This document shows, piece after piece, positions 39,253 through 52,400 of a stretch of 64,000 nucleotides of DNA (position 1 is the first letter of the stretch; each line of letters begins with the position of its first letter). Below the pieces are notes generated by a model. That model was not told the DNA's origin, made no database searches, and saw only the letters and a list, made by a program, of their open reading frames with translations. Both the position numbers and the translations under genes were made by a program. This DNA is from Xestospongia muta (lineage: Eukaryota; Porifera; Demospongiae; Haplosclerida; Petrosiidae). Location: assembly GCA_963693285.1 (NCBI GenBank), contig OY848921.1, positions 7,887,229-7,951,228 of the forward strand, written 5' to 3'.

Positions 39253-42200
39253 AAAGAAAAAAACCTAAACTGATAAAACCATGGGTTTTCTAAACACATA
39301 TTCAGCTTTATAGACTACATGATGTTAAGATTTAGACCTGAGATACTAAATGCAAAAAAATTGGCATAAGCTAAACAAATATAAATCTAAACTAACTAAG
39401 TTGAGACTACACACAAAGAAGCCTAACCAACACGCATATTTTAAAACAACACCTCCATGACGACAATGTATGTATGTATGTGTGTATAATTGACATACGG
39501 ATAGTGCACTGTATTACAAAGTCTAGTTCTCCACTGTAGCAATGGTCTCCACCATTTTGAGAAGAACAAGCATCAATTGAGCCGGCATTATCAGGGCATA
39601 TAAAATGGCTATAATAGATTGTTCCTGGGATAGGACTATGACCATAGAGTAATGAATTTGATGGAAGTTGAATACCACCTTTAGAAGGGGAGAAGAAATA
39701 TTGTAAATATTGTAAATACATTGGAAGTACACTCATTAATACAGCGATTTTCATTTTACACTATGCATGTTCGAATTACATTGTTTTATATGTTACCTGA
39801 GAATCCTGCATTTTTACAAATGATATCTGCTACATTAGCACTATTTGTCCCATCATTACAAATAGCTGCCCAAGTTCCCTGGGTACATCCTAGTGGGATA
39901 CCAATAATCACATTGTTTCCATTAACTACTGTAGTATAGTTATTGTAGAAACTTCCTTCAGAGCAGTCTATTTTGGAGGAAAGAAATGTTTTAATGACAT
40001 AATAAATGGATGTATTGCTAGATAATGATGAAACAACTAGTCACAGACAAACACTTGTAGGTGACATACATCTTCCACAAGTGATGGTAGCATATCCTCC
40101 TCCATAAGAACTACAACCAGAAGATCCAGTAGTGTTAGTACACTCGAAGTTATCGTTACAAGTCAAGTTAGTAATCACAATGTTAGTATCAATAAGGAGA
40201 GGAACAATAACACCAGGTGGAGTACCAACAAATCCAGCTATAATAAAAAGATACTGTTAGTATTTTTAAAGAAATAAATGAAGTAGCAATGTAGTCATTA
40301 ATTATAGCAATAATTAACCCTTACTATGTCAATGCATATGTGAAAGTTTCAGTACTGAGTTTGTCCCATTTGTTTTATAGTAAAAAATTGAGAAATAAAT
40401 TACAAAACTCGTATTCTATTATATTTTTGTAAGTGTTGTCAAATAACATAGCCTATTAAATCAAAATGTATGTTTTTATGTGGATCAACTAAAGATATTA
40501 CATAGCCAACACCTTCCTGAAAGGTAGAGACTAATATCTGGTAGTATCTATACACTTCAGAATGCAGATAGTATTGATATTATATATCATTATATGCTAA
40601 ATATTGGAGCCATTAAGAAAGGCACCCTTTCTTGGCTCTAGAGACACTACACATTATATTGTAAAATTACACAGGAGTATGGACTTAAATGTTTTTTATG
40701 CTTGACACATTCTATTTTTCATAAATTATTTATTCCTACAATACTTAGCATACTTGTAAGGCCAGTAAACTGCATACAAATAGCAGAAACTACGCTCTCA
40801 TCAAGACTGGCATTACAGATAGGGTGACTGTTTCCATTGACACAGACTGTAGGAGCTCCTATGATGTAAGTTACAGAGTCAACAGTTGTGTTGACTACGG
40901 AATGGAAACTTAATTGACCAGGAGAGCAAGGAGATCCTAGAAAATGAAATTCACGCAGTTAGAAACAATGAACATCATTCATTATATAAAAAGTAACTAA
41001 AATATGAATGAGATTAACAATAGTCTAAATATTATTTGTCCACACAAGACATACTGGTACACTGTACAACAAAGTCTAGTTCTCCAGTGTAGCAGTGGTC
41101 TCCAGCAAATTGAGGAGTGCATAAATCAAATGAGTCTGTATTATTTGGACATGTGAATTGGTTGTAATAGATTGTTCCTGGGAGAGGACTGTGACCATAG
41201 ATTGCTGAATTTGAAGGAAGTTGGATACCACCTATGTGCGGAGAAAGACAGACAGATAGACAGACAAAGAAAAAGAAAATTATTGTCTTTTAATTCTAAA
41301 TACATTTTCCAATGCAATTGATCATGATTTACCTGTATATCCCAAAACTCTACAAACAAGATCTGCTACATTATTAGTATTAGTTCCATCATTACAAATA
41401 GATGACCAGGCTCCTTGATTACATTGTTGAGGGATTCCAATATCAACAACGTTTCCATCAATTACTGTGGTATAGTTATTGTAAATTCTCAGGACTCCAT
41501 CAGAACAGTCTATTTGGGAAGTATACATGTGTTTATGAGGTAATGTGATAAATAGGTTAATTGATTAATGGATGAATGAAAATATGGATGGTATCAAAGA
41601 AACAGACAGATAAACACAAGTTGTAGGTGACATACATCTTCCACAAGTGATAGTAGCATATCCTCCTCCATAAGAACTACAACCAGTAGATCCAGTAGTG
41701 TTAGTACATTCAAAGGTACTATTACAAGTCAAGTTAGTAACAACATAGTTAGTATCATTGAGGGGAGGAGCAGTAACACCAGATGGAGTGCCAACAAATC
41801 CAGCTATAGTAGAAAATACAAGTATAGAGTCATTAAAGCAACGATTATAGGAAAAAGCAATTATATAGTAGTTTTTGAAAAAAACAGTTCAACATCCTAA
41901 ATATGGCAATAAAGTATTTGTGTTATTTAATGCCCTATATATATCAAGGACAAAAGCTACTTTCTCTAACATAAATCTTACTGATTAGCCCAGTTGAATA
42001 TAGACAAATTGTAGAAACATCACTCCGGTCCAGACTAACATTACATATAGGGAGACTGCTTCCATTGACACAGACTGTAGGAGTTCCTGTATTGTAACTG
42101 ACAGAGTTGGCAGTTGTATCGACTTGGTTAAAGATATTGAGTTCACCCGGATAGCAAGTATGTTGACCTTAGAAGAGATAAATTCATTTGATTCATACTT

Positions 42201-44412
42201 CAAGATAAAAACAAAGGTCTAGATGTTAATATTTGAATAAAAAACTCTGAAAACCCAGAGTCTCAGACTCAAACTGAACAATAGAGATTAAGACCTATAG
42301 ACTAAAATTATCAGATATCCAAACCCAAACTAAAAAGTAGAGGCCTAGCCCTATAAATGACACTTAGACCAAGAAAAATAAACAAGTAGAGACATAGCAG
42401 TGTACATTTCTATTGAGATACAGACTTTAGTACACACACACACACACACATATATATATAATTATATATATAACTCTCCATAACATACCACCAGTGCACT
42501 GCAAAACTAAGTCTAATTCTCCATTATAACATTGAGGTGTTAAAGCAGCTTGAGGCTCAGAGCAATTATCTAATGAGATAGAATTATCGGGGCAAGTATA
42601 GTTGCTGATATAAAATGTTCCTCCAATAGGAAGGTGACCATAGATTGATGAATTTGAAGGAAGTTGGACGCCATCTGTATGGATGTATGAAAGAGAAGTT
42701 GAGTATTACTTAAGTTCATTGATATAATAAGGAAATAATCTGATAATATATGCACCTTGCATAATAAGGTTATGGTGAATTAAAAATTGATTTCTTCACA
42801 TTAATCCCTCTTTAAAATCATGCTGTGCCTATGTTTCTTTATTAATCATATTGCGCTACTTGAATGCATCTCTCAAAAGACTAACTTTATTTATATATGA
42901 CTCACCATAAAACCCAATAGACCTACAAAAAAGTTGTGCTAAGTTTGAGTCAAGTGTACCATCGTTGCAAAAAGATATAATAAATCCTAATAAACAGAAT
43001 ATAGGAGTACCAACAACAACTTGGTTTCCATCAACTATCTTGGTGTTGTTATTATACAATATTCCATCTTCTGCAGTACAGTCTATTAGAAAGAAATCAT
43101 TAATGGACGAATAGAGGATATGGCTGATAGACGGACAGATGAATGGATTAATGGATAATGGACGGACAGATGGATGGATTAATGGATAATGGACGGATAG
43201 ATGGATGGATTATTGGATAATGGACGGATAGATAATTGACAAAAACAAACAAACAAACACAAGATCTAGGTGACCTACATCTTGTACAAGTGACAGCAGC
43301 ATAACCTCCTCCATAAGAACCACAACCAGAAGATCCTATTGTGCCATTACATTGTCCACCATCTGGACAAGTCAGGTTAGTAACCACATAGTTAGTATTA
43401 GTGGGGGAAGGAGCGGTGACACCAGGTGGAGTACCAATAAATCCAGCTATGACATAGAGTCATATAGTAATATAACATAGTAAATATATAAAATGGCTTT
43501 TAAATTATGTAAAATTACATTATTGACAAGTTTTGCTGAAAACAATTTTCTACCAAAAAGTGGTCACAGTACCCATTTTCTACACTTTTTGGAAGGAAAT
43601 CACTCATTGCTATAACTACATCAAATTTGTTGGAAAAAAATGACAAAACCTACTGGATATTTAATTAATGACCATTCCTTTAATTTTAATGCATTATTAG
43701 CAAATTTTAACAATAACACAAAAGTGAATGAGAACTTTCAGTGCATTCAAATTAACTATCTCCTACATTTATTTCATTTTTAGATATTATGAACATTTCT
43801 GTTTAATATGTTAGCTCATTGTTTTAATATAGGATGTAATATAGGGTGATTAATTATTTAAACTTACAGACGCTAGTAAAATTAGTTGAAAACAAGCAAA
43901 TTCCACCAATGGCTTCTTCATCAAAACTAGCATTACAAATAGGAAGCCTGGTTCCATTGACACAGAATGTAGGAGTCCCTGTGATGTAGGTTACAGATTC
44001 ACCAGATGTGATGACTGAAGCAATGAAACGGAGTTCACCAGGAAAGCAGGTAGGTTGAGAAGTACCTATAGAAATGATAAGTCCTATATAACAGGTATTT
44101 ATAAACATGTATTAATTTTGGATACTAGTTAGACAGAGGCTGAAACTAAGGCAGGCTAGGATTAAGTCTTTTAAAAAGACAATAAACTGAGAATCTGCTT
44201 TATGTGCTCACCCTTGTAAAGACTTAAGTTTAGATTTACATTAAGTCTATTCAATGTTGCTTGTAACTTCAGTGACATTTAAGAGGCTTTATGATTGGCC
44301 ACTAGTAGTAAGTCTAGATCTAATGTAAGTATCTAAAATATATTATACTTTTCTTACATCTCATAGCTAATAAAAGAGCTGACAGTGCAATAATGACTAC
44401 TAAACCCTTCAT
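35527..44412 (-). CDS. Type I membrane receptor with ten SRCR-like domains
   Basis: Twenty-four coding exons give 1281 residues. A signal peptide (MKGLVVIIALSALLLAM, exon 44358-44412) is followed by five copies of a four-exon cassette, a transmembrane exon (35744-35891; IPVIGSVLIILTVLILLIVG) and a tail of about 30 residues ending VIEFTEM. In each cassette, exons a+b make one SRCR-like domain (GTPTVCVNG, GFVGTPPGVTAP, CGSYGGGYAAVTC) and exons c+d another (DCSDGVLRLYNN, WSSICNDGTNS, VAEVVCRLAGY, LPSNSSSYGRSPLPGT, YTGELDYIVQC). Many N-x-S/T sites fit an extracellular protein. All cassette exons are multiples of three (b always 168, c usually 177), and every intron between them is phase 1. SRCR receptors bind microbes or self ligands; sponges have many. 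The ligand is unknown. The tail has a tyrosine (IKYTDK) but no clear ITAM. Confidence 0.92.
35946..36215 (-). repeat. Minisatellite, about 28-bp unit, in the SRCR-gene intron
   Basis: Imperfect tandem copies around GGTAGACTGAGACTGAGGC plus TAAAACTAA, partly arranged in longer units, fill the intron before the transmembrane exon. Related fragments appear in other introns of the gene (37910-37990, 44130-44155), as expected if introns were copied with the cassettes. Confidence 0.8.
39163..39251 (-). repeat. (TAA)n then (GAT)n microsatellite in SRCR-gene intron
   Basis: About 55 bp of TAA repeats abut about 30 bp of GAT repeats, upstream (in transcript) of exon 38942-39127's partner intron. Simple sequence only. 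Confidence 0.9.
43095..43235 (-). repeat. GGAT/GGAC-type repeat in SRCR-gene intron
   Basis: Imperfect tandem units built from GGATGGATTAATGGATAATGGAC. Similar degenerate tracts lie at the equivalent b-to-c introns of other cassettes (for example 36830-36905 and 41560-41590), which indicates cassette duplication carried the intron with it. Confidence 0.75.
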
Positions 44413-46478
44413 GTCTAAAGAACTGGAGAGAGAGAGAGAGAGAGAGAAAGTTACTAGAGTTGGCATAATTATATATTATTTAATTATGGCATTAGAACCA
44501 GACAGACTTAGATATTGAGAACAAGTCCAGGAGAACATAACATGGCAGTCTTATTAATAATATTCATGATCAGAGTTGGCATTGTCACAATAATTTCAGT
44601 ACAATAATATACATGTGCTGAATGCATTACCAGACACTTAATGGGATCACCTCAACTAAGTGACATTGATATCACTGAATGAAAGAAGTATTAACTAGAT
44701 ATCTATATGACTAAGAGATTTAACAAACACATTATAATAATACTTACTACAGAACAGAATTAATTATAAATTACATTATCTGCTCTATAAATAAAATACT
44801 TATACCAAATTAAGTCATAGTATTATTACCATTTAGCTAATGTGCTTAAAGAATCCTGAACTAGTCCAGGATGTACAATGGCACAGCACAATTTAATGTT
44901 AAAAACACTACATAATTAATTATAGTTATTAGTTTTAAAATAATATTCATGATCAATAGGGACTATTATTACCTCAGTGCACAATTCAAGTAATTTGATT
45001 AGTTAGATACTATTCTTAGTTAAATAATTTCTAGTTACTTTCACTAAGCATTGTTTGAGTTGTGCAGTAATACTTGATTTCTGTTAGGTAACTAATATAG
45101 GAACTAATAAGCTAGGTCAATTATAGTTCTAGCTACATACATTATCAACCTAGGTCACACTTAGTTCCTACTACACCCATATTAGGTGAATTGGATTCAT
45201 CCACCAATATAGAAATTGTGACAAATCACAAATAGTTCCCATTATATATATGATCCCATCAGTTATCAGATTCATTAGGTGTTAGCTTTTAATTGTATTG
45301 TTCTCTTGGACTCAGACTCAAGTCTATTACAAAGCTATAATATGTCAAAGGAAAGGTCTTTTTGCATCATAACAATATTGGGTTATAAACAGCAGTTGTA
45401 TGGAAATATGCTAGGTAATATTGAATAAAAACAATAGATGCATAAGTATTCACCTATACTTATGTTTAGTGCTTGTTCTGCGTTAGTGAGGAGTACAAAC
45501 TCTGATCTTTAGTGAATATATGAATATAGAAATTCTTGTTATACCTAGCTTGGAAAATAGAAACGAAAAGTATCATTTAGTTTAATACCAGTGCATAAAT
45601 CATAAAGTGCATGCAGTAGATCAATAGTTAGGGAAAGTCAATTTATTATTGTATTTGAAGTACCACTATAACGAGAATGCTTTGAAGCATTCTGTATAGT
45701 GAGTTAGTGCTTCAGGACGAACTCTTGGGCCAGTCTTCAATTTTGCAACTGACTTAAATATCTAACATTATATTTTATCATATCATTGTTCATAGCGAGA
45801 TGAGTATAATCTTGTTACTTCTTGGGGAAAAATAAAGCTATTCCAGCCCTGCATGTTGCATACATTTGAGACTAAGGCTACAATATTATATATACAGTAC
45901 ATATATGGTAATGAATATGACTATAAGATAACAAAGATATAACTGAAGTAATGGTCAATTTGACTTGCTTGTGTGCTAAAATGTTAATCAGTGGTATAAT
46001 ACACTGCTTACCTTGTGCCTAAGAAAATCTGAAAGAGCTATATATACTAGCTATAGCTAGGACTGGATTCACAGAAAAAATATTGCTTGAGCTTTTTGTG
46101 CACTGACACACCCGTTTTTATTGCCCAAGTGAATTGTTAAAACATGCAAATTACTAATATTCATTACTTTCAGCCTATTTAGCTATTTAGCCACGTGTAT
46201 ATGCATGTGCCTAGAGCTGAAATTACACACACACACACACACACATATATGTCATTCAGTCCTGGTAGAAAATGTAACACTTTAATGTAAAATTAATACT
46301 AGTTTCTATACTTAAGATTTTTTTTCTAAACACTATTCACAAACAATAAAAAGCAATAAAAAGCAATAAAAAGCAATAAAAATTGAGATGAACCATTTAA
46401 AATAAAAACTGGCCTCAAAAAATAAAAAAAAATTTATAAGCATCCTTAAATTACTTATTAAGTTTTAATAAAGATCAT
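44413..46478. other. Intergenic region upstream of the SRCR gene and downstream of nucleoredoxin copy 2
   Basis: A 5' untranslated intron of the SRCR gene is likely: CTCTCTCTCTCCAG (plus-strand GA run 44424-44447) immediately precedes TTCTTTAGACATGAAGGG. Beyond that I see no coding frame. A hairpin lies at 45664-45701, a (CA)n run at 46227-46244 and a fourfold AAAAAGCAAT repeat at 46349-46382. Confidence 0.6.
45664..45701. repeat. Two-tier perfect hairpin
   Basis: CACTATA and AGAATGCTT on the left are matched by AAGCATTCT and TATAGTG on the right, with a 2-base loop and a 1-3 base bulge. It is isolated in the spacer. It may be the relic of a foldback element or a structured RNA; nothing else supports either. 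Confidence 0.6.
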
Positions 46479-48221
46479 TTACTCCTCAATTTCTTGGCCT
46501 GTCAGTTTATTGGTAAGATAATCATCCAAGAACTGACGAACAACACCTTCATTTAAATCATTACCAGACTTATCACAAATGTACTTCAATTGATTGGGTA
46601 CGTCAACGATTGCCAATACAGGGAAAGGAGCTGTAACACCGATAAACCTTTGAATTGATTCCTCAAAATCACCATTTTTGGCATATCTAAATATTAAAGC
46701 ATCGTTTTTGCTTTTGTGTTCCTCAAAATAAGGTATGGCCACAGGCTCCATTGCTGACTTAGCCACCTCAATTTGCTTATCACTACCATCTATAGAACAA
46801 GAAATTGTGATGTAATCATTATTAGTTGCTATGACAAATAACATGTAACTGTCGTTGTTACTATGTTTTTGTTTTAGTGGGATGGATAAAAATTATGATA
46901 TATACATGGTAACAGTTTATATAACATGTACATTAATTATATGTACATGCATATGTACATGGCATGTACATGTATATGTACATGGCCTGTACATGTATCT
47001 ATACATGTACATGTAATGTACATTGTACTTGTTTCTACTGTTCCATCTTCATAGGTGTATTTACTATCATGGCATCCGGTAAAAGATTTTCTCTTATAAA
47101 TCAATTTCTAATATATGCAATAATTTGTTTTGTTAAAGTTAATGAGGCGCTAACCATAAGATATTCCCACTCATAACCACATCCCATTACATAAATTATT
47201 ACTATAGTTTTATTGTTACTACAGACCCTATTCCAAAACTTAAAGCCCTAAACACTTAAGCGTACGATGTAGTGAGCCACTCCCATTATTAGAATATTAA
47301 TTATGACATGACAGCATACCATAGTTCTCCACTACAATTCTCTACTTTATAATTCAACAGAGAATCTATTAATATATGAATAATTAATAAATAGAATTTG
47401 CCTTGATATCTTTACCAGCAGTCTATAAGTGCCCGTGTCTTTTAATATAAATATAAATTTAATGTATTGATTATGATACATTAATATTGTGTAAATGACC
47501 AACCTGTAAACCAGATCATAAAGGGTTGTTCATTAATGGTGCCCACATTACCAACATGAACTACTTCCAATGGCTTGGGATACCATGGAAAATCCTAAAA
47601 TATACAAGAATATACTATTGGTGTGCAAACGTATACAAAACTGATATTCAGTATGCAAGAAATAACAAAGGTATAATAAATTAATGAACAGATATATAAA
47701 TCAATAAAGCAATGGACATTACTTTTCCTTCAGGATCAGAAGACACCATGCCACGCCCACAATCAGTAATAACCTTTCCAGAGTCTGCATCCAATAATAC
47801 TAAATGTGGAATACCTAAAGAAGATCGATGATGAGAGTTATATTTCTTCTATAAACAATATAATATCAGTACACATTGGCATGTAATGAGGTTGTATAAG
47901 AAGCTATAATATATATTAGGGAATGAGTACACTCTGATGTGAGATAAGAAAGAAAATACAGCTAACAGCTAAAGTAATAGATTATTGCTCTGATGATGTG
48001 TTACATACCTACTACATTAAACATCCTGCTTAGCTTCTTCATTTTCAGCTTGTTGTCAAATGGCAAAGCATACCAAGGCATCTCTGACAAGTATCCCTGG
48101 AATGACTCATTGTCGCGATCAGATGATAGAAAGATAACCTCAAATTGTTTTCCTGCATCCTTCATTTTCTTATAAAATGTAACTAGTTTTGGAGTGAATA
48201 CTCTACAAGGTCCACACTTAA

Positions 48222-48262
<41 letters not shown>

Positions 48263-49033
48263 CTATAAAAGGCCTCATGAAATTTATTACATTAAGAAGC
48301 AAACAGTTGTCCCAAATCTCATTCCAACCTATGGTACTACTATAAATACTAATCACTAATGTCATTTATCTCATACCCAATGAGCTGAGAAATACAGTCC
48401 AACAGTTTTCCCCTTGTAATCATCCCAACTGATCTTGTGGCCATCTTTGTTTACAAATTCACCAGGTATAATTTCATCAAATTTCTCTGGTTTCCAAGGA
48501 AACCTATCTCCATTAGGATCTTCAGTAACAACAGAACAACCATCACTATTTATTAACTCCCCAGTTTTCGCATTCACAAAGACAAGATAAGGAATCCCAG
48601 ATACTTTAAAAGTTTTACTAAGTTTATTCTGTAAAGGAATATCATTATCATGAAAAAAAATAGATAGATAGATAGACAGTCCTTACATGCAGTACACTTT
48701 AGCCAGGCTTACTTTGATTTCTCTCTCATTATAGGGCAAACATAGCCAAGGCATGGAGTCAAAATACTCATCGAAAGTATCTTCATCACGATCAGAGCTG
48801 ACAAAGACAATCTCCAGTTTGTCTTTCAAAGCTGCTCCAGTCAGTTTAATGTACCATTCAGTTAGTTTAGGTGTGAACTCCCTGCATGGAGGACACCAAT
48901 GACCACTGAAATACAAGCCCAAAACTTTGCCTTCATCCTCTAAACTTTCAACAGGAACATCAGTTCTGCTGTCTTTCTTTCCATAACTGAAGTTCTTGAT
49001 CCCTTGAAATAAACCAGTGCTAAGAGTTGCCAT
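46479..49033 (-). CDS. NXN: Nucleoredoxin-like protein, copy 2
   Basis: Six exons (48713-49033, 48377-48628, 48009-48216, 47723-47814, 47504-47594, 46479-46789) give 424 residues. Exon lengths equal those of copy 1 except for one extra codon in exon 3. The first domain keeps FSGHWCPPCREFTP; the second reads SAHW/CGPCRVFTPKL, i.e. the classical thioredoxin WCGPC instead of CPPC. Other landmarks (LEIVFVSSDRDEDTF, MPWLCLPYNER, MPWYALPF, PFPVLAIVDVPNQLKYICD) are conserved. Intron sequence next to exons is also conserved between copies (for example AGATATATAAATCAATAAA before exon 5), so the duplication is fairly recent. The two copies are in the same orientation about 13 kb apart, with the SRCR gene between them. 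Confidence 0.94.
46920..47035. repeat. ACATGT-rich palindromic repeat in nucleoredoxin copy 2 intron
   Basis: Overlapping TACATGTACATG-type motifs, self-complementary on both strands. Similar short tracts occur in the matching intron of copy 1 (30703-30762) and in a HIP1R-like intron (25316-25380). Low complexity, not coding. Confidence 0.8.
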
Positions 49034-49430
49034 TTTTACTGTATAAACATTTTACTATATATAAAGAATGTGTTATATACACATGCACATGAGCCAAGAT
49101 GACACAGCACATCCCTACTATTTTTAGTAACATTGAAGCAACCAAACTAAACTATAGTATTGAGCAGTTACAATGATTTAATTTTAACAATATATATAAC
49201 TACTACAAGTGTACATACGTACATGCACATAATATGTTTAGAAATTTAAAATTTTATATAATAGTATAACTAAGAGCTAATGAAGTATGCATTTTCAAAT
49301 GACTAGAACCATGGTACCATGCAATGTTATATTAATCATATGTACTTCCGTGTCTTAAATATATGATTTATTTATATATAATTACAATGACAAAAACAGT
49401 GCTATGCTACAGTTAGTAAACAGTGCTATG
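49034..49430. other. Upstream region of nucleoredoxin copy 2 / 3' flank of LOTUS-DUF3883 gene
   Basis: About 400 bp, AT-rich, no reading frame or repeat. Both genes are minus strand, so the LOTUS-DUF3883 transcript must end and the nucleoredoxin promoter must lie within it. Confidence 0.5.
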
Positions 49431-52400
49431 TTACAGTTTTATGTAGAGAGTTATTGATGGATTACTTTCAATAAGATTAAAAACATCTGACAACCACTCC
49501 ATCTTGACTTCCTCAATTTTCCTTCTCACACCATAGACACGTAGTAACAGATACGCCTTCTTAACTTGCTGTGCAAACTGAAGCTCTTTCCATGAGATAG
49601 GAATCAAAGTTCTGACAACAGATGTAGTACTTTTAACTTCAATATAGTACTCTATTTCATCATGAGCACTGATAACTTTAATATCATAAGGTAGACCAGA
49701 CTCTGTATGTTCATTCAACCACACTATACTTTTAATCTCAACTCCATTAGGTAATTTTCTTTGATGTTTGAGAATGTTAAAGACAAATGCTTCTCCCCAT
49801 CTACCAACTTCAAGTTTTTCTGATTTTCCATCTTCATTTGGAACTAATTGTGCAAACAAGTTTTTGTCAACTTGTATTGGTAGGCTCTTCATTAATGGAG
49901 TGATATCAACGGATTTAAGGTCAACGAAAGAAGGATTTGTTTTTTTCAATTTAGAAACCTCAGTTGAGTTTGCCTTGTTTCTAGGTACTACCTCTGTTGA
50001 CTCTTTTGCAGTAGTCATTTCTTCTTTAGAGGTCGATGATGTAGACTGCTTCAATATTTGATGAGATTTACCAGTTTGAGATAGAGTGACTTGCTGTGAT
50101 ATTAAAGAATGACCGGGAGGCTGACTGTCAGACTCACTATATACACTTCCAGCTGGGTTTTCCTGATTAGTGTCATATTGACTGGAACTAGACTGCTTAC
50201 TAATGGTAGGTTTTGGGGATTTGACAATTGATTTATGACATTCTTTCTCTCCAGCCTTTCTTTGAATCTGTAGTACATCTTCGGCAGCTGCAGTAATGAT
50301 ATCTCTCTCTGTTAACTTTCTCTGTTTATCATTTTTATATAAGAGTCCTGTAGCTTTCCTTGCATCCTGGTCTCTATCTATTCCTACAGGTGCTTTACGT
50401 GGCCATGTTCTTAAGCTTCCTTCAGTACCAGTACTGGCAGCTGGATAAGGACACTTATCAATGTAGAAAAGTGGTTGAAACTCTTGCTGTTGTGACTGAA
50501 GAGAAAATATTGGGTCACTTGAAGTGCTCGAAACAGAGAAGGGATTCACGGATATACTAGTAGGAGCTGCTATTTCTTCTGTAGATGACTGAGAAGTAGC
50601 ATTTTGTTGGGAGTAAATTTTCCCTACCAGTTCTTGTAGAGAAGAGACATCAAAGTACTCACACAAAACTGTAGACTTAAAACCATTTAGATTCTCAAAG
50701 GCAACTTCTAAATTTGAATATGACTCTTGAAGGAGGGGATGTAAAACTAATGCTAAGAGCTTATGATGAGAAATGACTATTTCTTCATTGTCTTTCTCAA
50801 TAAAAATATCCAGCACTTTATACATATGACTGACATCATTATAGCCATGTTTCTTCCTAACACATAATTTTTTATGAAAAATAGAAGCGTAAATCCTCTC
50901 GATTTTATTTTTCCTGATCATTGGACATTCTTTAAACAGTGGTAGCAATGACTGTAGTATCCTTCTCTGTCTTGCATTGGGTTCTTGAGTTTCTTCTACA
51001 TAACCAGTAGCAGGAACTAGATTAACAGCCAAAAGAGGTTCTAACATTTCAGGCTGTTTTGCAGGAGGTGGAATTGCTTCATGAGACCGTTCTTCTGTAT
51101 TTCGTATTATGTGTCTTTTATTAGAAGAGAGACTTCGTGTGTTGGGTATGGGATGTTCTGTTAAAAGAGGTGTGACTTCTATGACACCACTTCTTGTTGG
51201 ACTAGGAGAGAGAAATTGCCGAGATGGTTTTTTGTCAATATAGTAGAAAGGTTGAGGCTGTTTCTGTTTTGATTGCTGTGACATGGGAAATGTTACTGTA
51301 TTAGCTGAAGCTGTTAATAAAGACTGCTGCATAGATCTAGGTGTAGATACTGGTATTTTGATAGACGATAAAGGACCATTGGCTTGTTGAGAGTGAATCT
51401 CCTGTACCAGCTCATAAAGAGACAAGACATCACAGTATTCACACAATATTTCAGGCTTAAAACCGTTCAATGTCTCAAAGTCTGCTTCTAAATTTGAATG
51501 TGGCTGACTAAGAAGTGGTCCTAAAAGAAAGTCTAAAAGTTTAGGACGAGATATAGCTATTTCATCAGCACCTTTGTTAACAAAGACATCAATAATGGCA
51601 TACATATTATTATGATCTCTAAAGCCAAAATTCTTCTTAAGTGATAGCCCTTTCTTGAAAAGTCTGGAATAAACAACAGATATCTTGTGTTTTTTAATCA
51701 GTGGACATATTTTAAAAAAAGGTAGCAATAATTTAAGTACCTTTCTCTGTGTTGTGTTGGGTACACACGCGGGAACTAGATCAGCAGGTAAATGAGGTTT
51801 TAGCTTTTTTATGGGAGGTGGAGTTTCACCAGAAGGTTGGAGTGTGGGTGTGGCTGGCCTTTTAGAAGGTGCAACAATTTTCATTGGAGGAGACATGATT
51901 TTTACAGGCATAGTTGCTATTGAAGGGAAAAGGGGAGTGGGTAAGATTTGGTTAGGAGGAAGGAAATGAGGATGTGTGAGAATATAGGAAGAGTAAGTAA
52001 TGTGAGGAGGAGCAGCAATTATCGGATGAGGCTGAGATGGTACCATTGGTGTGGGGACACATGGTTGATGTATAGAAGTTGGTCTTGTAAATGATATCAT
52101 ATCTGTAGTGGTGTACTGTTGTGAGTGAATCTCCTCCATCAGTTCATAAAGAGACGATACATTACAATACTCACATAAAAACGTTGAGTTAAAACCATTT
52201 AACTTTTGAAAGGCCATTTCTAAATTTATAGGTGATTCTTGAAGGAGAGGTCGTATAAATAGTTCTAAGAGTTTAGGACGAGAAATCGATACTTTCCCAC
52301 ACTCCTCATTGAAAACATCTAATGCGTCATACATATGTTTAATACCCTTGTAGCCATGTTTTTTAACAGGTAATGTTTTATGAAAGAGAGAACAATATGT

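Noticed and set aside
44413..46478. tRNA or other structured RNA genes in the spacers
   Set aside because: No cloverleaf with conserved A/B boxes was found by eye; a tRNAscan-type search would be needed to exclude them.
49768..50560. Plus-strand frames inside the LOTUS-DUF3883 gene
   Set aside because: They are antisense shadows of the 1026-residue minus-strand frame.
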